13,127 nt of DNA from Peptococcaceae bacterium (GCA_031264885.1 JAISDM010000111.1:1-13127); one strand, 5' to 3'. Shown: positions 6,221 through 12,684, counted from the first letter of the stretch. Notes: generated by a model not told the origin, from the letters alone. Translations and numbers: made by a program.

Positions 6221-7327
6221 TTATGTCATCACAGTCATGAATTCCAATGTCTTAGGAGACCGCGTTATATTCTCACACCCGCCGCCGGTGATTACCACCA
6301 CATCCTCAATCCGGATCCCGCCCCATCCCGGCAAATAAATCCCGGGCTCCACCGTAAGAACCATGTTGGGCTCCAGTATCCGATCCTCGGTGATAGGACT
6401 GAACCGCGGATCCTCATGAATGTCCAGCCCCAGGCTGTGCCCCAGACCGTGGCCGAAATTGTCCCCATAACCTTCCCCCGTAATGATGTCCCGGGCGACA
6501 CGGTCGATCTCCCGGGTGCTTCTTCCGGGGGCGGCGGCGGCGATGGCCGCCTCCTGAGCCTGGAGCACCAGCCGGTAAATCCGCTCCTGTTTCGCGTCGG
6601 GGCTGCCCATAACAAAGGTTCTGGTCTGATCGGAAGCGTACCCGCCCACCACACAGCCAAAATCCAGAGTCACCAGATCCCCCTCCGCGATGACGTTATC
6701 CGTGGGTTGTCCATGAGGCATGGAAGACCGCTTCCCCGCCGCGGCGATGGTCTCGAAGGACGGCCCTTCCGCTCCCAGCCTTTTAAACGTGGCCTCAAGC
6801 TCCTCGGCCGCCTCTTTCTCCGTTATGCCGGGCCGTATATATTCTTTCATACGCAATAGGGTTTCATCCGCGATTTTCATACTGGCCCGCATGAGCGCCA
6901 GTTCGTTCTCATCTTTAATCTGTCTCAGCTTGTAACAGGGATCCTCCCCCGGCAGAATCCCCGCGGAACCGTCCAGGCCCTTGCCCAGCAGTTCATGAGT
7001 CTTGAGCGTCATATGCGCCGCGTCCACGCCCAGCTTCCGAAAACCCGCGCCCTGAGCCAGGCTTTGCACAGTCGCTTTTAACTCCGCGTAGGGCTCGCCT
7101 TTCTGGATCCGCGGCACGAACCGGGAGGCTAAGGCGGCGGCATACTCCTCATAGCGGAAATCCGTAAACAAATAAGCCTCCCCCTGAGCGGATATCAGGA
7201 GATATCCGCTGCTGCCGGCGAACCCGCTCAAATAATAGATGTTTTTCTTATTCGTCACAAGAAAGCCGTCCAACCGGTTTTCTGTTAAAACTTCCCTGAA
7301 TTTGGCCAGCCGTTCGTTCGTTTCCAC
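6221..7327 (-). CDS. Xaa-Pro peptidase, M24B family (PepP/PapA-like)
   Basis: This is a cytoplasmic metallopeptidase predicted to release the residue before proline from peptide N-termini. The N-terminal creatinase-like domain spans about 1-130 (NKKNIYYLSGFAGSSGYLL). The pita-bread catalytic domain runs from about 140 to 368. The dinuclear metal ligands are all visible: Asp222 (LDFG), Asp233 (SDQTRT), His297 (GHGLGHSLG), Glu327 (TVEPGIY) and Glu341 (RIEDVV). His205 (SMPHG) and His293 are the usual accessory histidines. Length 368 is normal. The start is GTG at 7327 with AGGAG about 8 nt upstream. It begins 9 nt after the ComFB-family gene stops and is followed closely by efp, so these genes are probably cotranscribed. 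Confidence 0.95.
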   Translation of the reverse strand: METNERLAKFREVLTENRLDGFLVTNKKNIYYLSGFAGSSGYLLISAQGEAYLFTDFRYEEYAAALASRFVPRIQKGEPYAELKATVQSLAQGAGFRKLGVDAAHMTLKTHELLGKGLDGSAGILPGEDPCYKLRQIKDENELALMRASMKIADETLLRMKEYIRPGITEKEAAEELEATFKRLGAEGPSFETIAAAGKRSSMPHGQPTDNVIAEGDLVTLDFGCVVGGYASDQTRTFVMGSPDAKQERIYRLVLQAQEAAIAAAAPGRSTREIDRVARDIITGEGYGDNFGHGLGHSLGLDIHEDPRFSPITEDRILEPNMVLTVEPGIYLPGWGGIRIEDVVVITGGGCENITRSPKTLEFMTVMT

Positions 7328-7336
7328 TTGACACTC

Positions 7337-7639
7337 CTAATGGCGGGGACTTTGAGAGATTTTTTCCACCGCGTTGACGACCACCATCAGCAAATCCATG
7401 CGATACTGAGATTCCAGTATCTTGATTTTTGTATGAATATTCCCCATATCGCTCACGGCGTAGCTGGGGGGAATCTTGTTGAGTGCGTAAGTCGCCATAT
7501 CATAGCGACATTTGTCGCAGAAACAGATATCCGGCCTCTGCCTTTGAATATCCGCCAGCGCGTCCCAAACCCACTCCTCGGCATAGTTGACCAGCTTATA
7601 ACCAGATTCGTTTTCTTTCAAGCTCCGTTTCGATTCCAT
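7337..7639 (-). CDS. ComFB-family protein
   Basis: This 100-residue cytoplasmic protein matches the late competence protein ComFB family. The diagnostic segment CFCDKCRYDMATYALNKIPP lies at residues 39-58, with a CxC and a CxxC that could hold a metal. It is followed by the SYAVSDMGNIHTKIKI stretch typical of the family. In Bacillus comFB lies in the comF operon and its function is unclear. Some cyanobacterial ComFB-domain proteins bind cyclic dinucleotides. Here it sits between a PilT-like ATPase and the peptidase, not beside comFA or comFC. The ATG at 7639 has AAAGGAG about 11 nt upstream. A candidate sigma-H promoter lies about 90 nt before it. Confidence 0.88.
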   Translation of the reverse strand: MESKRSLKENESGYKLVNYAEEWVWDALADIQRQRPDICFCDKCRYDMATYALNKIPPSYAVSDMGNIHTKIKILESQYRMDLLMVVVNAVEKISQSPRH

Positions 7640-7725
7640 AATTCTTATGCTCCTTTAGACAATCAAAAAATTTGTGCGGCGACTCCATTCCCAACAAAAC
7701 AATACAAACAATTCAATTAGGATTG

Positions 7726-7752
7726 TTTCGATATCTATTGGAAATTTCCTTC
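7726..7752 (-). promoter_or_regulatory. Possible sigma-H promoter before the ComFB gene
   Basis: The minus strand has GAAGGAAAT (7752-7744), a full match to the sigma-H -35 pattern RnAGGAwWW. An 11-bp spacer follows, then ATCGAAA (7732-7726), one mismatch from the -10 pattern RnnGAAT. The 10-bp palindrome GGAAATTTCC (7740-7749) overlaps the -35. No good sigma-A promoter is seen in the 135-bp gap. Confidence 0.4.
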
Positions 7753-7774
7753 AATTAATCCAAAGTATTTTAAA

Positions 7775-8845
7775 TTAGCCCAGGAGACGCTGAAGATGAT
7801 CCTTATCCAGGGCGTGCCATAAAGCGGTGTCCGAAGAGATCTTTTGGCTTCGGACCAGGAAAGCCAGCGACATATCCATCGACTGCATCCCCCATCTGGG
7901 GCTGGTCTCAAGCACGGTCTGGATCTGATGCAGCTTATTGTCCCGGATGAGGTTGCGGACCGCGGGAGAACCGACCAATATCTCATGCGCCATAATCCGC
8001 CCCTGACCGTCCGCCCCGGGCAGCAGCTGCTGGGTAATCACCGCCCGCAGGGACAGAGCCAGCTGAAGCCGGATCCGGTCCTTCTGGGAACCGGGAAACA
8101 TCTCAATCATGCTCTCGACGGCTTGAACGGCGCTGTTTGAATACATAGCGGCCAAAACGCAATAGCCCATTTCGGCCGCTATGAGCGCCAGAGAAGCCGT
8201 TTCAAGATCATCCAGACTCCCCAGCGCGATGACATCCGGATCCTGCCTCAAACACGCCCGCAGCGCGACCGGCATGGACTCGGCGTCATGCCCGATTTCC
8301 CTCTGCTCCACAATGCTCTTGGCGTGGGTATGCAGATATTCGATGGGATCCTCCAGGGTAATCACATGGTAAGCCCTGGTCTGATTGATCCGGTGAACAA
8401 TGGACGCCAGCGTGGTGGATTTGCCGCTGGAAGCGGCGCCGGTGACCAATATCAGCCCCCGCAGCTTGTCCGGATTCAGCAAATCCGGCACCGTAGAGGA
8501 AAATCCCAATGCCTCCAGCTCCGGAATGTCGTCCGGCACCGGGCGGAAAACCAGACTGGTGCTGCCCCTTTGCCTGTAGGCGCTCACCCGGAACCGCCCC
8601 GCGCTTGGGCTGACAAAGGAGAAATCCATGCCCCCCTGCCGCAGAAACGCCTCAAATTGCTGCGCCGTCATCAAAGATTCCGCGATCTCCTGGATCATCG
8701 ACCCGGTCATTCTGTTCCCGTCCCGGTCGTCCAGCCAGGGAACCAGTTCCCCGTGTATTCTAAAAAAAGGCCGCACCCCGGCTGTCAAATGAATATCCGA
8801 GGCTTTTGCCCTCACCGCGTAAAGCAGCCCCATTTCCAGATCCAT
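7775..8845 (-). CDS. PilT-family ATPase with degenerate catalytic motifs
   Basis: The architecture is that of PilT, the hexameric cytoplasmic retraction motor of type IV pili. It has an N-terminal PAS-like domain (about 1-105, ASDIHLTAG) and a C-terminal ATPase domain. Walker A is intact (GAASSGKST, 136-144), as are the Asp box (LEDPIEY, 164-170) and the PilT signature AVRNLIRD (295-302). The Walker B region reads DPDVIALGSLDD (202-213) where active PilT has GEMRD, so the catalytic Glu is Ser210. The His box reads MYSNSA (234-239) instead of LHTNSA. It may therefore be a regulatory or weakly active motor. I prefer ATG 8845, one base after the kinase stop with AAGGA about 9 nt upstream, over GTG 8869. 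No other pilus gene is present here. Confidence 0.88.
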   Translation of the reverse strand: MDLEMGLLYAVRAKASDIHLTAGVRPFFRIHGELVPWLDDRDGNRMTGSMIQEIAESLMTAQQFEAFLRQGGMDFSFVSPSAGRFRVSAYRQRGSTSLVFRPVPDDIPELEALGFSSTVPDLLNPDKLRGLILVTGAASSGKSTTLASIVHRINQTRAYHVITLEDPIEYLHTHAKSIVEQREIGHDAESMPVALRACLRQDPDVIALGSLDDLETASLALIAAEMGYCVLAAMYSNSAVQAVESMIEMFPGSQKDRIRLQLALSLRAVITQQLLPGADGQGRIMAHEILVGSPAVRNLIRDNKLHQIQTVLETSPRWGMQSMDMSLAFLVRSQKISSDTALWHALDKDHLQRLLG

Positions 8846-8846
8846 A

Positions 8847-9368
8847 TCACTCATCCTTCGTTTTGTCACGGAAATAACCCAGAATATGTTCTATGATTTG
8901 CTGAAAATCCATCTCCGAGGTATCCAGCTGAAAATCCGCGTTCCGATATATCTTGTCGCGTTCCTCCATCATCTGGACGATGTGATCCATATTATCCTTC
9001 TTCTTGATCGTAGGCCGGTTATTTCTGCGCTTGACGCGCTCGTAGATCACCTCCGGTCGGGCGGTCAGAGAAATCACGAAGAAATTCTTTTTGAGATATT
9101 CCAGCCGCTCCAGATCCGGCAAAAAATTCCCGCCCATGGCAATCACACAACTCTTGTGTTTGGCCATCCGTTCGATCACCAGGTTCTCTTCCGACCTAAG
9201 CCGGATCTCCCCATGTTTCCGGTATACCTGGGCGATAGACATGCCCGTCACTTTCTCTATTTCCTCGTCACTGTCAAAAAAACGCATGCCCAAAGCGGAA
9301 GCCAGGCGCTTGCCGATGGCCGTTTTCCCCGTACCCATAAATCCGACGAGTATGATGCTGTGTTTCAA
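8847..9368 (-). CDS. aroK: Shikimate kinase
   Basis: Shikimate kinase transfers phosphate from ATP to shikimate in aromatic amino acid synthesis. Starting at TTG 9368 the product is 173 residues, typical size. The P-loop GFMGTGKT is at 9-16. Shikimate contacts Asp34 (FDSD) and Arg58 (GEIRLRSEE) sit at their standard positions. A lid arginine is at 118 (NNRPT), and Arg137 lies in ERDKIYRNADF. The usual GGG motif reads GGN (79-81), a mild deviation. The TTG start has AAGGAGG about 8 nt upstream and overlaps the yqeG stop as TTGA, suggesting coupled translation. The frame stays open to 9428 inside yqeG, without a ribosome site. The PilT-like gene begins one base after this stop. Confidence 0.92.
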   Translation of the reverse strand: MKHSIILVGFMGTGKTAIGKRLASALGMRFFDSDEEIEKVTGMSIAQVYRKHGEIRLRSEENLVIERMAKHKSCVIAMGGNFLPDLERLEYLKKNFFVISLTARPEVIYERVKRRNNRPTIKKKDNMDHIVQMMEERDKIYRNADFQLDTSEMDFQQIIEHILGYFRDKTKDE

Positions 9369-9871
9369 TTTCCGGACCTCCTTATTGTTTGGTGATATCC
9401 AAAAATACGCTCCAATACCCTCAGACATTTTGTCCCAACGAATTCATTCTTAGGATACAGCGGCGGCAGAAGAACCGTGTGGCAGCCCGCCCGGTTGCCC
9501 CCCCATATATCTGTAAAAATCTGATCTCCAATCATCAACGTTTCCGAGGCTTCCAGTTCCATCTCCCGCAGCGCGGCCCGGTAATGAACGCCAAAGGGCT
9601 TATGGGCTTTCGGGAAACAGCGGATTCCGAGATTTTGGGAAACAGGCACAGCCCGGTGAGGCTTGGCGTTGGTAAAAAGGCAGATTTTAAAATCCAGCGC
9701 CTTGGCCTCCCGAAAAAACCGCCGGGCTTCCTCTGTAATCCGGTTTTGCCTCCAGGGCGATATGGTATTGTCTAAATCGATCAGGATCCCTTTAAACCCT
9801 TTTTGGCGCAGTGCTTTCAAATCCAACTGCGCCAGCGTATCGACTCTGATCCTTGGATCCAATCGTTTCAT
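9365..9871 (-). CDS. yqeG: YqeG-family HAD phosphatase
   Basis: This is a 168-residue HAD-superfamily (type IIIA) hydrolase of the YqeG family, a conserved Firmicutes protein of unsettled substrate. HAD motif I is DLDNT (32-36) with the nucleophile and acid/base Asp pair. Motif II is FTN in CLFTNAKPH, motif III Lys lies in KAHKPFG, and motif IV is GDQIFTDIWGGNRAG. All catalytic residues look intact. ATG at 9871 has GGGAGG about 7 nt upstream. It is the first gene of a unit with shikimate kinase and the PilT-like ATPase, behind its own sigma-A promoter. It lies 61 nt downstream of sigK. Confidence 0.95.
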   Translation of the reverse strand: MKRLDPRIRVDTLAQLDLKALRQKGFKGILIDLDNTISPWRQNRITEEARRFFREAKALDFKICLFTNAKPHRAVPVSQNLGIRCFPKAHKPFGVHYRAALREMELEASETLMIGDQIFTDIWGGNRAGCHTVLLPPLYPKNEFVGTKCLRVLERIFGYHQTIRRSGN

Positions 9872-9898
9872 AGACGGCCTCCCGCGTATATTGTCTCC

Positions 9899-9927
9899 AT
9901 TCTAGCACAAATCCTTAAAAAAGTCAT
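9899..9927 (-). promoter_or_regulatory. Sigma-A promoter for yqeG-aroK-pilT
   Basis: The minus strand shows ATGACT (9927-9922), a 17-bp spacer and TAGAAT (9904-9899). That is 4/6 and 5/6 matches with ideal spacing. Transcription would begin near 9892, leaving a leader of about 20 nt that contains the GGGAGG ribosome site. Confidence 0.6.
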
Positions 9928-9932
9928 GCCCT

Positions 9933-10628
9933 CTACTTTTTGATTTCTTTAACTAATTTTTCCACCGCCCTCTTTTCGATCCGGGAGATATAGGATCTGG
10001 ATATGCCCAGAATTTTCGCGATCTCCAGCTGCGTCCTGCGGCTGCCGTCGGACAGCCCGAACCGCAGTTCCATAATCATCCGCTCCCGATCGTTCAAGCC
10101 GTTGACTTTTTCCAGCAGCTGCTGGTATTCAATGCGGTTCTGCACCTCATCCGGCACCGCGTCCGCGCCGGAACCCAACACATCGATCAGGTTCACCGGA
10201 TTGCCTTCCTTATCCACACCCACCGAATCATAAAGGGAGACCTCCCCCCTGGTTTTCCTCCCGGCCCGTAAATGCATCAGGATTTCATTCTCAATACAGC
10301 GGGCCGCGTAGGTGGCAAGCTTGGCGCCCTTCGCCGTATTATAGGTCTGCACCGCTTTGATCAAGCCGATGGTTCCGATGGAGATCAAGTCGTCACGGTC
10401 CTCCCCATTGCTTTCGAATTTCTTGACGACATGCGCCACCAACCGTAAATTCCTCTCGATCAAAATCCCCTTGGCTTTCTCCGACCCGGCCTCCAATTCC
10501 TTCAAATGCTTTGCCTCCTCCGCTTCGGACAAAGGCTGAGGAAAGCTGTTGCTGTTCAGATAGTGCGCCACCATCAAAAAACTGTTCACCAACGCAGCCG
10601 CCGTAATGATGATCGTTCCTAGCGCCAT
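9933..10628 (-). CDS. sigK: Sporulation sigma factor K (pro-sigma-K), uninterrupted
   Basis: Sigma-K is the late mother-cell sigma factor of sporulation. The 231-residue product carries the hydrophobic pro-sequence at about 1-22 (TIIITAAALVNSFLMVAHY), normally cut in the membrane by SpoIVFB. Mature protein would begin near Tyr23, before NSFPQPLS. Region 2 is intact (NLRLVAHVVKKF; EDLISIGTIGLIKAV-type core at 79-93; KLATYAARCIENEILMHLR). Region 4 ends with a helix-turn-helix (QLEIAKILGISRSYISRIEKRA, 200-221). The reading frame is continuous across the place where a skin element splits the Bacillus gene, so no excision is needed. ATG at 10628 has GGGAGG about 6 nt upstream. Confidence 0.97.
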   Translation of the reverse strand: MALGTIIITAAALVNSFLMVAHYLNSNSFPQPLSEAEEAKHLKELEAGSEKAKGILIERNLRLVAHVVKKFESNGEDRDDLISIGTIGLIKAVQTYNTAKGAKLATYAARCIENEILMHLRAGRKTRGEVSLYDSVGVDKEGNPVNLIDVLGSGADAVPDEVQNRIEYQQLLEKVNGLNDRERMIMELRFGLSDGSRRTQLEIAKILGISRSYISRIEKRAVEKLVKEIKK

Positions 10629-10667
10629 AACCCACCTCCCGAATTCAGGCGAACCCTTCGCTGAAAT

Positions 10668-10675
10668 ATTTTATG
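10668..10675 (-). promoter_or_regulatory. Possible mother-cell sigma -10 element for sigK
   Basis: The minus strand reads CATAAAAT, close to the sigma-E -10 consensus. It would start transcription near 10660, with a sensible leader of about 30 nt. The sequence 14 bp upstream (TGCAAGAA) is a poor -35, so this rests on the -10 alone and on sigK being a known sigma-E target. Confidence 0.35.
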
Positions 10676-10721
10676 ACTCAGAAGGCGGTTTCTTGCATGG
10701 ACAATTTTTATTTCGCGTATG

Positions 10722-10760
10722 CGTATTCACATCGCCGTAGGGGCGGCATCGTCGAAAACA
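10722..10760 (+). repeat. GTAGGGGCGGC repeat, unit A (truncated)
   Basis: It has the shared head GTATTCAC followed by CGCCGTAGGGGCGGCAT, then jumps to a GTCGAAAACA tail. The right arm of the hairpin is missing. It is the first of three degenerate units between sigK and the polyferredoxin gene. Confidence 0.7.
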
Positions 10761-10782
10761 TGTACTATGCTTTTATCCCAAA

Positions 10783-10837
10783 GTATTCACGGCGCTCGTA
10801 GGGGCGGCATTCTGCCGCCCGGGACCGTCCGGAAACA
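10783..10837 (+). repeat. GTAGGGGCGGC repeat, unit B (complete hairpin)
   Basis: It has the GTATTCACGGCGC head and the hairpin GGGCGGCA (10802-10809) / TGCCGCCC (10813-10820) with loop TTC. The tail is CCGGGACCGTCCGGAAAC. The 25 bases at 10797-10821 are identical to 12750-12774. Confidence 0.9.
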
Positions 10838-10838
10838 G

Positions 10839-10862
10839 GACGTCGAGGACGCCGTCCCCTAC
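10839..10862 (-). repeat. GTAGGGG repeat, inverted module
   Basis: Read on the minus strand it begins GTAGGGGACGGCGTCC, so it is a related module in opposite orientation between units B and C. Alternating orientation is typical of REP/BIME-type arrays. Confidence 0.65.
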
Positions 10863-10870
10863 AAATGCAT

Positions 10871-10947
10871 CATTCACGGCGCCGTAGGGGCGGATGGCAA
10901 TCCGCCCTTTGTTTTCAGACAGCCTGGCCCGGGACCGTCCGAAAACG
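10871..10947 (+). repeat. GTAGGGGCGG repeat, unit C (variant hairpin)
   Basis: It has the CATTCACGGCGCC head and the hairpin GGGCGGAT (10888-10895) / ATCCGCCC (10900-10907) with loop GGCA. The tail CCCGGGACCGTCCGAAAAC matches the tail of unit B with one difference. Both arms of the stem changed together relative to unit B. Confidence 0.85.
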
Positions 10948-10973
10948 CGGCATTTTTTATTCCCCTCCTGGCA

Positions 10974-11003
10974 GGGGTGGTTCCTTCGTTGCGCCACCAC
11001 CCC
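10974..11003 (-). terminator. Hairpin directly after the polyferredoxin gene
   Basis: GGGGTGGT (10974-10981) and ACCACCCC (10996-11003) form a perfect 8-bp stem with a 14-nt loop, one base after the polyferredoxin stop codon. No T-run follows. It probably ends or protects the 3' end of the redox-trio mRNA. The rest of 10629-11004 holds the repeat units and the sigK leader; I see no gene in it. Confidence 0.5.
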
Positions 11004-11004
11004 G

Positions 11005-11826
11005 TCAGGCGCGGTTCACGCTCCATCTTTTCGCGCCGGACGCGCAAACCTGGACACACTTGCCGCACCGGATACACTCCGGCGAATCCGGGCCGCCGGC
11101 ATTCATCGGACACACAGACACACATCGGCCGCAGCCGCCGCAAGCCGAACGCTCCGTTTTGATATGGACGGCTGAAACACGGTTAAACAGCGAGTACAGC
11201 GCGCCCAGCGGACACACGAAGCGGCAGAACGGACGGAACATCCTGACCGCGAGGAAGACCGTCAGCAGCAGAACCGCGGTTTTCCACGCAAAAAGCAGCC
11301 CGACCGCGCCGCGAATCCGGCTGTTCGCGATTACAAGCGGTATGCCCGCTTCCAATGTTCCGGCAGGGCATATCCACTCGCAAAACGCCGGAAAGCCCAC
11401 GCCGCCGCTTGCTGTCAGGTATGTCGGTATGCCGATGACCAAGACGGCCAGCACAACGTACTTGAGCTTGTTCAATATCCTGAAAAACGCGTATTCACGG
11501 CATTTTTTCAGCGGAATCTTATGCAGCAGCTCCTGTACCAGCCCGAAGGGACAGAGATACCCGCATACGAACCGCCCCGACAATACGCCCGCAAGCAAGA
11601 TGAACCCATATACATAGAACGAGACACGGACGCTGAGATTGGCCGCCAGCGCCTGAATCGAGCCGATCGGGCACGCGCCCAGCGCGCCGGGGCAGGAGTA
11701 GCAGTTCAGTCCCGGCACGCAGAACTGCTTACTCCTGCCGCGAAAAATGCTTCCCGTCACAAAGCCCTTGAGATATCCATTTTGAGCGGCAGCCGCAACT
11801 ATTTGAACGATCCCGCGTTTATCCAA
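11005..11826 (-). CDS. NapH-like membrane polyferredoxin (4Fe-4S binding)
   Basis: This is a membrane iron-sulfur protein of the NapH/CcoG-like type, predicted to pass electrons through the membrane. It opens with VPGLNCYSCPGALGACP (residues 37-53), then CGYLCP (88-93), CEWICP (149-154) and CRFVCP (201-206) beside hydrophobic helices. It ends with two classical [4Fe-4S] motifs, Cys229/232/235/239 and Cys251/254/257/261. The frame is open to 11904, but homology-like sequence begins at about 11826. There a TTG overlaps the end of the CXXC-peptide gene and has GGAG about 10 nt upstream; this gives 273 residues. The exact start is uncertain. It is the last gene of the redox trio. The electron donor and acceptor are not evident. 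Confidence 0.88.
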   Translation of the reverse strand: MDKRGIVQIVAAAAQNGYLKGFVTGSIFRGRSKQFCVPGLNCYSCPGALGACPIGSIQALAANLSVRVSFYVYGFILLAGVLSGRFVCGYLCPFGLVQELLHKIPLKKCREYAFFRILNKLKYVVLAVLVIGIPTYLTASGGVGFPAFCEWICPAGTLEAGIPLVIANSRIRGAVGLLFAWKTAVLLLTVFLAVRMFRPFCRFVCPLGALYSLFNRVSAVHIKTERSACGGCGRCVSVCPMNAGGPDSPECIRCGKCVQVCASGAKRWSVNRA

Positions 11827-11950
11827 TCCCGATACACTCCAGACAAACCAGCGCAGCCTTGCGGAATATATCGGCCAGCTCGCCCCGATGCGCGCCGAAA
11901 GCAATCGCGGCCGCCGCCGCCGCCAGCAAAACCGCTTGTACGCGTTTCAT
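11819..11950 (-). CDS. CD1871A-type CXXC mini-protein
   Basis: This 43-residue membrane peptide has an N-terminal hydrophobic helix (LLAAAAAAIAFGAH, about residues 8-21). The tail RGELADIFRKAALVCLECIG ends with the CLEC cysteine pair (Cys36 and Cys39). The pattern helix, then RGE, then CLECIGIG at the very end matches what I know as the CD1871A-family CXXC motif protein in Clostridia. ATG at 11950 has GGGGGA about 7 nt upstream. The ATG at 11956 would overlap the thioredoxin stop and sits too close to that site. It lies between the TlpA-like protein and the polyferredoxin, touching both. A role as thiol relay between them is an inference. Confidence 0.85.
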   Translation of the reverse strand: MKRVQAVLLAAAAAAIAFGAHRGELADIFRKAALVCLECIGIG

Positions 11951-11952
11951 TC

Positions 11953-12546
11953 TCATTCCCCCAGCGCCTGATCCAGCGACGCGCTGAAAGCGTCGTAATC
12001 CGCGGCGCCCGGGATATAATCGACGATCACACCGTTCGCGTCTATGACCCACGTCTGCGGTATGAACTCAACATTGTAGTCCGTGCCGATCGCGCCATAG
12101 GGGTCATAGGCAATCGGGTAAGTGTAGCCAGACCGGTCATAGTAACCGTCCACCTCCGACTCAGTCTCACCGATGTCAATGCCGAGAATCACCGCTCGGT
12201 CGCCATACACCTTATAAACCGCCTGAATCTCAGGGAACTCGCCCTGACAAGGCGGGCACCAAGTCGCGCTTACATTGAGCAAAACAGGCTTCCCGCGCAG
12301 ATCCCACAGCGACACACTGCCGCCGCCGCGCAGACTGAGCGTAAAATCCGGCGCCGTCTGCCCGACACCAATTCCCACAGGCGGCTGCTCAAACGCGCCC
12401 CCCTGCCCCGAATCATAGCCGGCGCCATCCGGCCCCGTCCGGCGGTCACGCGCCGCAATGCCCACAGCCCCGGCAATCACAAGGATCACAGCCAATGATA
12501 TAATAAAGATTCGTTTTCTCACGCGTTTACACACACCCCTTATCAC
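11953..12546 (-). CDS. TlpA-type membrane-anchored thioredoxin
   Basis: This is an extracytoplasmic thiol-disulfide protein of the TlpA/ResA type. An N-terminal anchor (RKRIFIISLAVILVIAGAVG, about residues 10-29) is followed by a low-complexity linker and a thioredoxin fold from about residue 58. The active-site motif is WCPPC (Cys97, Cys100). A cis-proline lies in EFIPQTWVID, and IGETESEVDGYY is a typical AhpC/TlpA segment. The start is uncertain. GTG at 12546 and TTG at 12549 have GGAG at 8-11 nt; GTG at 12522 (just before RKRIF) is also possible. A GTG at 12579 lies between the promoter boxes and can be excluded. It is the first gene of the redox trio, and its stop overlaps the mini-protein start region. 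Confidence 0.88.
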   Translation of the reverse strand: MIRGVCKRVRKRIFIISLAVILVIAGAVGIAARDRRTGPDGAGYDSGQGGAFEQPPVGIGVGQTAPDFTLSLRGGGSVSLWDLRGKPVLLNVSATWCPPCQGEFPEIQAVYKVYGDRAVILGIDIGETESEVDGYYDRSGYTYPIAYDPYGAIGTDYNVEFIPQTWVIDANGVIVDYIPGAADYDAFSASLDQALGE

Positions 12547-12569
12547 CAAACTAAATTCTCCATACAGAA

Positions 12570-12598
12570 ATAATACCACAAAACCGTTTGACCGTCCA
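12570..12598 (-). promoter_or_regulatory. Sigma-A promoter of the redox trio
   Basis: The minus strand has TGGACG (12598-12593), a 17-bp spacer and TATTAT (12575-12570), with 4/6 and 5/6 matches. Transcription would start near 12563, just ahead of the candidate GTG/TTG starts. Confidence 0.55.
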
Positions 12599-12610
12599 CG
12601 TTCATATATT

Positions 12611-12631
12611 GGCAGGATGCCGCCCCTACTG
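12611..12631 (-). repeat. GTAGGGGCGGC repeat, unit D (truncated)
   Basis: The minus strand reads AGTAGGGGCGGCATCCTGCC, matching the left arm and loop region of the hairpin. The right arm breaks off after TGCC. It lies just upstream of the redox-trio promoter. Confidence 0.7.
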
Positions 12632-12644
12632 TTCTTGATTTAAA

Positions 12645-12665
12645 TCCGCCCAAATTTTGGACGGA
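12645..12665. promoter_or_regulatory. Near-perfect 21-bp palindrome
   Basis: TCCGCCCAAA and TTTGGACGGA flank a central T and are inverted repeats with one mismatch. The size and symmetry suit an operator for a dimeric regulator. It lies about 80-100 bp upstream of the predicted redox-trio start of transcription. Confidence 0.35.
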
Positions 12666-12684
12666 AAGCGGATAACAGTATATG

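Noticed and set aside
7696..7716. Inverted repeat AACAAT / ATTGTT before the ComFB gene
   Set aside because: Six-base AT-rich arms in an AT-rich gap are expected by chance.
10200..10320. Skin-type interruption of sigK
   Set aside because: The reading frame and all sigma-70 regions are continuous, with no recombinase or attachment site.
10722..10947. Possible CRISPR array
   Set aside because: The units are unequal, degenerate and palindromic, with mixed orientation and no uniform spacers or cas genes. They fit REP-like repeats instead.
10865..11617. 250-codon plus-strand open frame across the repeats and polyferredoxin gene
   Set aside because: It starts inside repeat units and is antisense to the polyferredoxin, whose cysteine motifs are unmistakable.
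11521..12498. 325-codon plus-strand open frame opposite the redox trio
   Set aside because: It is antisense to three supported genes and Arg-rich, with no recognisable domain or start signal.
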